Shown here piece after piece: positions 47,442 through 52,352 of a DNA stretch of 52,352 bases. This DNA is from an uncultured Selenomonadales bacterium (GTDB lineage Bacteria; Bacillota; Negativicutes; Selenomonadales; Selenomonadaceae), in NCBI GenBank assembly GCA_937877565.1, contig CALFJB010000009.1, forward strand, positions 1-52,352, written 5' to 3'. Position numbers and translations under genes: made by a program. The notes under the pieces are model-generated. The model was not told the DNA's origin. It saw only the letters and a program-made list of their open reading frames with translations, and searched no databases. The stretch's first letter is position 1, and every line of letters starts with the position of its first letter.

Positions 47442-48416
47442 ATGCCAACCGTCAACTCTATAGTAAGTCAGGCTAATATGGTTGTCGGTCTTTCGTCAAA
47501 AGTTTTTGGCGGAAACCGCGCACTTGCAAACAGCTCAATGATGTTGCAGCCTGCATTAAATACATTTGCTAACTTTTTAAAATCAGACTTCGGCGGACAA
47601 CCCGCGCTAACCAATCTGATTGAAAATTACAGTAGTAACCGTGAATCTTTTAACGAAAGTTTCCAAGAAAATTTGAATTCTCTTCAAGAATCTTCCGACA
47701 AAGTCAAGGCGTCTTCTGATACTGAAACCGAAACTGAAAGCGGTACTTCTGAAACAAAAGACACTGACAACGACCAAAACACCGGCGCGGCTCTTTCAAC
47801 TTTGGGGCAATTCGCCAATGGCAATATTCCACCGCAAGAAAAAAATATTTCGCTTGCGGTAAAGCCAAAGGTTAATCCTAAACCTGAACCGCCGGAACAA
47901 AAAGACAATCTTCAAAAATTTGCAAATGAATATCTTACTGCCGAAAAACCGACTGAAGAAACTACCGTTACAAACGAAGACAGCCGCGTTACCGACGTTA
48001 AAAATTTAGTGCGTGATTTCAACGCCACTAAGTCTTATCTTGAGGAAAATCGCGGTATGTCAAATCTTATGTCCGCGCTTGCTGACAAATTCGGCAACAA
48101 TCAACAACTCAACGAGTCTTTAAACGAAGTTGGAATTTCCGTAAATGCTCAAGGTTTTCTGACACTCAACGAAGGTATTTTCAATCACGCACTTAACAAC
48201 AATTCTGAAAGCGTCAATTCGATTATAGGCAGTGACGGACTCGCCGGACAACTTGACAAAAATATTAATTTGGCGAACTATCAAAGCGACAAACTTTTTA
48301 CTTCAATTACTGATTATGCTAACAACCAAAGGCAAGATGACGCCGAATCTTTGTACGGCAACAACGCCGCTTACGCAAAAGAAAATTCGCCGCGTATCTT
48401 TGCAATGCTTACTTAA
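47442..48416 (+). CDS. FliD C-terminal-like protein, orphan
   Basis: 324 residues. The N-terminus is neutral and helical (VNSIVSQANMVVGLSSKVFGG). A Ser/Thr/Glu-rich then Pro-rich linker lies at about 85-160. The C-terminus (from about 185) has VKNLVRDFNATKSYLEENRG, LNEVGISVNAQGFLTLNEGIFNHAL and GSDGLAGQLDKNINL, matching the pattern of the flagellar cap protein FliD C-terminal domain (IGIt...dGtLslDe..l..AL). It lacks the FliD N-terminal D0/D1 part, and no flagellar gene is near. There is no signal peptide. A role in a filament-like structure is possible but not shown. Confidence 0.65.
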   Translation: MPTVNSIVSQANMVVGLSSKVFGGNRALANSSMMLQPALNTFANFLKSDFGGQPALTNLIENYSSNRESFNESFQENLNSLQESSDKVKASSDTETETESGTSETKDTDNDQNTGAALSTLGQFANGNIPPQEKNISLAVKPKVNPKPEPPEQKDNLQKFANEYLTAEKPTEETTVTNEDSRVTDVKNLVRDFNATKSYLEENRGMSNLMSALADKFGNNQQLNESLNEVGISVNAQGFLTLNEGIFNHALNNNSESVNSIIGSDGLAGQLDKNINLANYQSDKLFTSITDYANNQRQDDAESLYGNNAAYAKENSPRIFAMLT

Positions 48417-48430
48417 TTAAAAGATAGAGA

Positions 48431-48473
48431 CTAAGATTTAGGGTTAGGGATTTTCTCTAATCCTTATTTTTTT
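48431..48473 (+). terminator. Terminator of the FliD-C-like gene, within a heptad-like tract
   Basis: Stem AGGGTTAG (48,440-48,447) / CTAATCCT (48,457-48,464) with one G-T pair, then TATTTTTTT. The stem arms carry the same GGTTAG/CTAACC theme as the other periodic spacers. Confidence 0.8.
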
Positions 48474-48489
48474 GGAAGGAGATTTTTAG

Positions 48490-49905
48490 ATGGAAATTTT
48501 AGAAAGTGTACTTGACGAATTTAAACATTTGGCGGCAATTCCGCGCCCGTCCAAACACGAAGAAAAAGTTAGTAACTTCCTGCGCGATTATTTAAAATCT
48601 TACGGCTTTGAAGTTGTACAGGACGAATTTAAAAATATTATCGCCGAAATTCCCGCAAGTTGCGGCAAAGAAAATGCTCCGCGCACAATTTTACAATCTC
48701 ATATGGATATGGTCTGCGTGGCTGAAACAGGCTACAAATTTAACCCGCTTGAAGACGCTATAAAACTTGTTCGCACTGAAGATTTTTTGACGGCTGAAGG
48801 TACGAGCTTAGGCGCAGATGACGGCATGGGAATTGCTGAAATTTTGTACATTGCCAAAAATCACGAAAAATTTGTACACGGCGCAATTAGGATTATTTTC
48901 ACGGTTGACGAAGAACAAGGAATGAGCGGCGCAATGAATCTTGATGAAAAATATCTTGCCGCCGCCGAATTTTTTATTAACTGCGATTCAGAAAACTATG
49001 ATGAAATTGTGGCGGGCAGTGCAGGAAGTATCCACGTTGAATTTTCGCGCAGGATTGACTACACCGCGCCGAAATTTTCCAACGCCTTTAAAATTAAATT
49101 TAGCGGCTTGCACGGCGGACATTCAGGGATTGAAATTCACAAAGATTATATCAACGCAATTAAAATCACGGCGAAATTTTTGAACGTTTTAAAAGCTAAA
49201 GAAAAGTTTCAACTTGCGAAGTTTGACGGCGGCGCGGCTGAAAATGTTATTCCTTCTGACGCAGAAATTATTATTGCTACGGATTTACCGCTTGAAAAAA
49301 TTTCTGCTTATGCTGATGACATTCAAAAAATTTACATTGACGCCGAGCCGAATTTTAAAATTGAAGTTACAGCGGTTGAAATGCCGGAAAAAGTTTTCAG
49401 CGACGCAGATTTTGAAAATTTAATTGGATTAATTTTAACGGTACATAGCGGCGTTTATTCAATGTCCGGCGCAGCTCCCGTAACTTCCGCCAATATTGGA
49501 ATTATTAGCACGGCTGAAAATGTTTCAATTAAAATTTTGGCGCGTTCAAATGTTTCTGAAAAGCTGAATAATTTTACTGACACTTTCGCGCAGGTTGCCA
49601 AACTTACAAACTTTGAAGTTAAATTCGGTACTCCTACGCCTGCTTGGAATTTTAATGCTGACAGCAGACTTTTAAAAATTATGGCTGAAATTTTTGAACG
49701 CCAAAACAATTTTGCGCCAAAAGTTCATACGATACACGCGGGCTTGGAATGTAGCTTTTTCGCCGTCAAAAATCCCAAAATTGATATTGCGTCAATCGGT
49801 ACGACTAACGAAAATATTCACAGTCCAAAGGAACGCTTGCATTTGAAAACGGTTGAGCCGCAAGTTAAATTGATAATTTCGACGCTTGAAAAAATTGCCG
49901 AATAA
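48490..49905 (+). CDS. pepD: Aminoacyl-histidine dipeptidase, M20 family
   Basis: 471 residues; a zinc exopeptidase cutting Xaa-His dipeptides such as carnosine. Metal ligands are visible in order: LQSHMDMVC (His), GADDGMGIA (bridging Asp), VDEEQGMSG (catalytic Glu pair), INCDSE (Asp) and IHAGLECS (His). The inserted dimerisation domain contains FSGLHGGHSG. Length matches PepD. ATG at 48490 behind GGAAGGAG. It is transcribed alone, between two terminators. A cytoplasmic peptide scavenger. Confidence 0.95.
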   Translation: MEILESVLDEFKHLAAIPRPSKHEEKVSNFLRDYLKSYGFEVVQDEFKNIIAEIPASCGKENAPRTILQSHMDMVCVAETGYKFNPLEDAIKLVRTEDFLTAEGTSLGADDGMGIAEILYIAKNHEKFVHGAIRIIFTVDEEQGMSGAMNLDEKYLAAAEFFINCDSENYDEIVAGSAGSIHVEFSRRIDYTAPKFSNAFKIKFSGLHGGHSGIEIHKDYINAIKITAKFLNVLKAKEKFQLAKFDGGAAENVIPSDAEIIIATDLPLEKISAYADDIQKIYIDAEPNFKIEVTAVEMPEKVFSDADFENLIGLILTVHSGVYSMSGAAPVTSANIGIISTAENVSIKILARSNVSEKLNNFTDTFAQVAKLTNFEVKFGTPTPAWNFNADSRLLKIMAEIFERQNNFAPKVHTIHAGLECSFFAVKNPKIDIASIGTTNENIHSPKERLHLKTVEPQVKLIISTLEKIAE

Positions 49906-49914
49906 AAAAAATAT

Positions 49915-49946
49915 CGCCGCCAACAATTAAGCTGACGGCGTTTTTT
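49915..49946. terminator. Bidirectional terminator between pepD and the LRAT-like gene
   Basis: Stem CGCCG / CGGCG extended by CA / TG over one mismatch, T-run on the plus strand and A-run giving T on the minus strand. Lies between convergent genes. Confidence 0.82.
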
Positions 49947-49960
49947 AATGCTCAAATTTT

Positions 49961-50449
49961 TTATTTATTTGTAAAAATATCAAGAAATTTTTCAACTTGT
50001 TCAGATTTATACAAACCTGTTTTGCACCAAACGGCAAAATGTTCGCAGTTATCCAAAAGTAAATTATAGCCGTGTTCGCCAATTTTACTACGCGCACGCG
50101 CTACAGTTTCATGCGGCGAATATAATTTGACTTCATCGCTTTTAACGAACGAATAAGTTTCATAAACCAATTTCAGCCAATCAAAGCCGCTATTTTGAGG
50201 CGCGTTAAAATTGTCGTAATGAAATTCTGAAACACGTTTGCCTTGATCGTTGAAATAGCAAACTTTCAAATTTTTATCGTCGCCCATAAATTTTTGAATC
50301 GTAGTTTCTTTTATAACGCCGTCGAGCGGGTCTTCATTCGACTTAACATAATGAATAACATTATTGTTGCCGGAAAAAACTCCAAAATGGCGGTAGCCTA
50401 AAGCTCTTTCAACGTAAATTACATCGGCAAAGTTGATTCTGACAACCAT
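49961..50449 (-). CDS. LRAT-domain (NlpC/P60-like) protein
   Basis: 162 residues. YRHFGVFSGNNNVIHY supplies the catalytic His (H21), and NCEHFAVWCKTG supplies the nucleophilic Cys (C135), the order of lecithin:retinol acyltransferase-like thiol enzymes. In bacteria such proteins act as acyltransferases or hydrolases of unknown substrate. There is no signal peptide. It starts with ATG at 50449, six bases after the LivK-type gene ends, so it is in the same transcript, an odd pairing. Confidence 0.82.
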   Translation of the reverse strand: MVVRINFADVIYVERALGYRHFGVFSGNNNVIHYVKSNEDPLDGVIKETTIQKFMGDDKNLKVCYFNDQGKRVSEFHYDNFNAPQNSGFDWLKLVYETYSFVKSDEVKLYSPHETVARARSKIGEHGYNLLLDNCEHFAVWCKTGLYKSEQVEKFLDIFTNK

Positions 50450-50455
50450 GAAAAA

Positions 50456-51646
50456 TTATCCTTGAGGAGCAATTTTAGCACGAAGTGAGCGGGAGCCGTC
50501 TTTATTTTCAAGAATGACAATACCTTTAATAGGATTGTGCGTTGCAGCGTCCATAGTGATAACGCCCGTACCAACTTTTAAATCTTTGATAGTTTCGATA
50601 TTGTCGCGGATTTTTTCAGAATCAGTACCGCCGCGTTGAATTGCATCAATTAACATTTTGCCGGAGTCATAACCGAGCGCGGCAAAAACGTTTGGATCTT
50701 CCTTGTATTCGTTTTTGTAAGCGTTGATGAAAGCTTGAGCGTCTTCGTCGCCTTCAAAATAATGTGTGCAGAAATAAGTATTGTTGAGGGCGTCTTTACC
50801 TGCAATGTCAACAACTTTTGAATCGTCCCAGCCGTCCGCGCCGAGCATTGCCGCAGTAATACCGAGTTCACGGGCTTGCTTTACAATTTTGCCGACTTCT
50901 TCATAATAACCGGGAACAAAAATTACATCAGCGTTGGCAGTTTGAATTTTTGTTAAAGCGGCTTTAAAATCTTGATCTTTGGCAAGAAAAGCCTCTTCCA
51001 TTGCAACTTGACCGCCTGCCGCCTCAAATTTTTCTTTGAAGACTTTACCGAGACTCTTTGAATAATCTGAACTTGAATCAACGTAAATTACAGCGGTTTT
51101 TGCATTTAAATCTTTTGCGGCAAATTCAGCCATAACTTCGCCTTGTTGCGGGTCGATAAAGCAACTGCGGAAAATGAACGGTTTAACCACGCCATTTTCA
51201 ACTGTAACATCAGGATTGGTAGCGGCAGGAGCGATAACTGCAACTTTGTTATCAGCGGCAACTTGCGATTCAGCAATAACGTTAGCTGTTACAGCCGGTC
51301 CAATAATCGCCACAACTTGATCATCAGAAATTAATTTAGTAGCCGAGTTGACTGCTTCGGCGGCGTCTGATTTATTATCAGCTTCGACGATTTTAATTTT
51401 TTTGCCGTCAATACCGCCCGCGTCGTTAATTTCTTTTACAGCAAGTCTAAAACCTTTGGCGGAATTTGAGCCGTATTGTGCAACGTTGCCGGTAAGTTCA
51501 AAGTTTGAACCTACAACAATTTCTTCGCCTGTAGCAGCCGCACCGCCGCCGCCTGCTTGTTCTCCACAACCTGTAAATAAGGAACAAGCCAAAACGCCGC
51601 TTGCTATCATTGCGGCAAGTCTGAATTTCTTTTTACCAAAAAGCAC
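50456..51646 (-). CDS. livK: Branched-chain amino acid-type ABC transporter binding lipoprotein
   Basis: About 396 residues. I start at the GTG at 51646, as TTAGGAG lies 11 bases ahead and the product then begins LFGKKKFRLAAM, a hydrophobic stretch and the lipobox LFTGC. The mature protein has the type I periplasmic-binding fold (GSNFELTGNVAQYG, GFRLAVKEINDAGGIDGKKI, LISDDQVVAIIGPAVT). It would deliver leucine-type or other amino acids to a Liv permease, but no permease or ATPase gene is beside it. A strong promoter is just upstream. Confidence 0.9.
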   Translation of the reverse strand: MLFGKKKFRLAAMIASGVLACSLFTGCGEQAGGGGAAATGEEIVVGSNFELTGNVAQYGSNSAKGFRLAVKEINDAGGIDGKKIKIVEADNKSDAAEAVNSATKLISDDQVVAIIGPAVTANVIAESQVAADNKVAVIAPAATNPDVTVENGVVKPFIFRSCFIDPQQGEVMAEFAAKDLNAKTAVIYVDSSSDYSKSLGKVFKEKFEAAGGQVAMEEAFLAKDQDFKAALTKIQTANADVIFVPGYYEEVGKIVKQARELGITAAMLGADGWDDSKVVDIAGKDALNNTYFCTHYFEGDEDAQAFINAYKNEYKEDPNVFAALGYDSGKMLIDAIQRGGTDSEKIRDNIETIKDLKVGTGVITMDAATHNPIKGIVILENKDGSRSLRAKIAPQG

Positions 51647-51681
51647 TTGTAAAACATCTCCTAAATTCAAATTACCCGCGT

Positions 51682-51710
51682 ATTTTACAATTTTTCGCGC
51701 AGGGCGTCAA
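51682..51710 (-). promoter_or_regulatory. Promoter of the LivK-type gene
   Basis: On the minus strand, TTGACG (51710-51705), 17 bases, TAAAAT (51687-51682). Confidence 0.82.
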
Positions 51711-51768
51711 TTTCTTATAAAAATTTTCTTGAAATTATTCGTAAATATCTTCGCCAGAAAATTTTTGA

Positions 51769-51797
51769 TTGACGAATCAAATTTTAATAACTATAAT
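51769..51797 (+). promoter_or_regulatory. Promoter of the small zinc-ribbon membrane protein
   Basis: TTGACG (51769-51774), 17 bases, perfect TATAAT (51792-51797). Confidence 0.82.
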
Positions 51798-51829
51798 GCA
51801 ATGCAACAGATATGAAGGGATTGATTTTT

Positions 51830-52096
51830 TTGGAAATGTTGGTTTACTTAATAGTTTTTGTGGTAGGAGCGTGGGTATACAGTGATGCAAAAAGCCGCAA
51901 CAGTTCACATCCAATCTTATGGGGAATTGGTAGTTGTCTTTTTATGATTGTTTTCCTTCCTCTTTACCTCATAATGCGTCCTCCAAAACAACCGCTTGAA
52001 GTTCGTCGCGCCCCTGTTTTGTGCCCACATTGCGGCAAATATTATGAAAGCCCAGCCACTTTTTGCCCACACTGCGGAAATAAAATTAACGATTAA
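51830..52096 (+). CDS. Small membrane protein with C-terminal zinc ribbon
   Basis: About 88 residues. Two hydrophobic segments (MLVYLIVFVVGAWVY and LWGIGSCLFMIVFLPLYLI) precede a double CxxC zinc ribbon (CPHCGKYY and CPHCGNKI). I prefer the TTG at 51830 because GAAGGGA lies nine bases ahead; an ATG at 51812 in the same frame would be 15 bases from the promoter. The function is unknown; similar short proteins are scattered in Firmicutes. It directly precedes the rRNA promoter. Confidence 0.75.
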   Translation: MEMLVYLIVFVVGAWVYSDAKSRNSSHPILWGIGSCLFMIVFLPLYLIMRPPKQPLEVRRAPVLCPHCGKYYESPATFCPHCGNKIND

Positions 52097-52149
52097 ATGG
52101 CGTGTTGGCGCGGTTTTAAATTTTTTTAAAAAAATTTTAAAAAAAATGC

Positions 52150-52178
52150 TTGACAAAAAGGAAATAATGAAGTATTAT
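52150..52178 (+). promoter_or_regulatory. Promoter of the rRNA operon
   Basis: TTGACA (52150-52155), 17 bases, TATTAT (52173-52178). The leader that follows holds GCTCCTTGAAAACTAAAC, a conserved pre-16S leader motif, about 70 bases before the mature 16S end. Confidence 0.88.
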
Positions 52179-52293
52179 ACGCAAGCTGATTCACTTAAAG
52201 CTAATCACGAGTCAGCAAGGCTCCTTGAAAACTAAACAATGCTTAACGCAAGTGCGAGGTTAATTTAACCTCTGTTTTAAGTCAAGACAAACT

Positions 52294-52352
52294 TTTATTG
52301 GAGAGTTTGATCCTGGCTCAGGACGAACGCTGGCGGCGTGCTTAACACATGC
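52294..52352 (+). rRNA. rrs: 16S ribosomal RNA, 5' end (cut by window edge)
   Basis: GGAGAGTTTGATCCTGGCTC at 52,301 is the universal 5' region (27F primer site), followed by a Firmicutes-type GACGAACGCTGGCGGCGTGC. The mature end is estimated at about 52,294. Only some 59 bases are in the window. Confidence 0.97.

Noticed and set aside
51996..52235. Frame running through the rRNA promoter and leader
   Set aside because: It overlaps the zinc-ribbon gene and the -35/-10 boxes of the rRNA promoter; no product recognised.

Overview
The window looks like chromosomal DNA of an AT-rich, obligately fermentative Firmicute, most likely a diderm member of the Negativicutes (Selenomonas-like). This is inferred from the 5' end of a Firmicutes-type 16S gene at the right edge, the paired GlgC/GlgD ADP-glucose synthases, an L-lactate permease, a long-form LeuA, and a giant RTX-type repeat protein whose family normally leaves through an outer-membrane-spanning type I exporter. 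TTG and GTG starts behind strong Shine-Dalgarno sites are common. Six clear promoters have a TTGACA-like -35 box, exactly 17 bases, and a TAAAAT, TATAAT or TATTAT -10 box; rpmB has a seventh with TTGCAC.

Left end (1-3.6 kb, minus strand): a cut-off DNA methyltransferase, a PIN-domain toxin with a candidate antitoxin, and sbcC. rpmB (L28) follows on the plus strand. From about 4 to 23 kb, all on the minus strand, lies a glycogen locus read glgC, glgD, glgP, glgB, a small AT-hook-like ORF, glgA. Downstream of it come a double-receiver regulator with a YvyF-like N-terminus, two paralogous GT92-like glycosyltransferases, an amylase/4-alpha-glucanotransferase fusion, a DUF2225 protein and an exported DUF4127 protein. 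Together they cover synthesis, branching, phosphorolysis and debranching of glycogen.

Middle (23-30 kb): a free-standing GIY-YIG endonuclease with four NUMOD1-like repeats, then on the plus strand L-lactate permease, a YafQ-type toxin-antitoxin pair, an EFR1-type flavo/ferredoxin, and leuA. A 755-base region with three ribosome-site-bearing mini-ORFs and hairpins leads into a 4,576-residue protein (30.1-43.8 kb). That protein has about 17 RTX-like beta-roll modules and one 800-residue insertion of Tyr/Thr-rich tandem repeats that splits a module.

Right end (44-52 kb): an exported SGNH hydrolase translationally coupled to a CitA-type histidine kinase, a FliD-C-like protein, peptidase PepD, an LRAT-like protein, a LivK-type lipoprotein, a small zinc-ribbon membrane protein and the start of an rRNA operon.

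Several intergenic regions hold repeated DNA: a 185-base element with 17-base terminal inverted repeats (43,974-44,158) and a partial copy near 29.5 kb; five spacers with 7-base periodicity related to CCTAACN; a duplicated terminator; and a 105-base element with inverted ends. All family assignments come from reading motifs by eye; no database search was possible.
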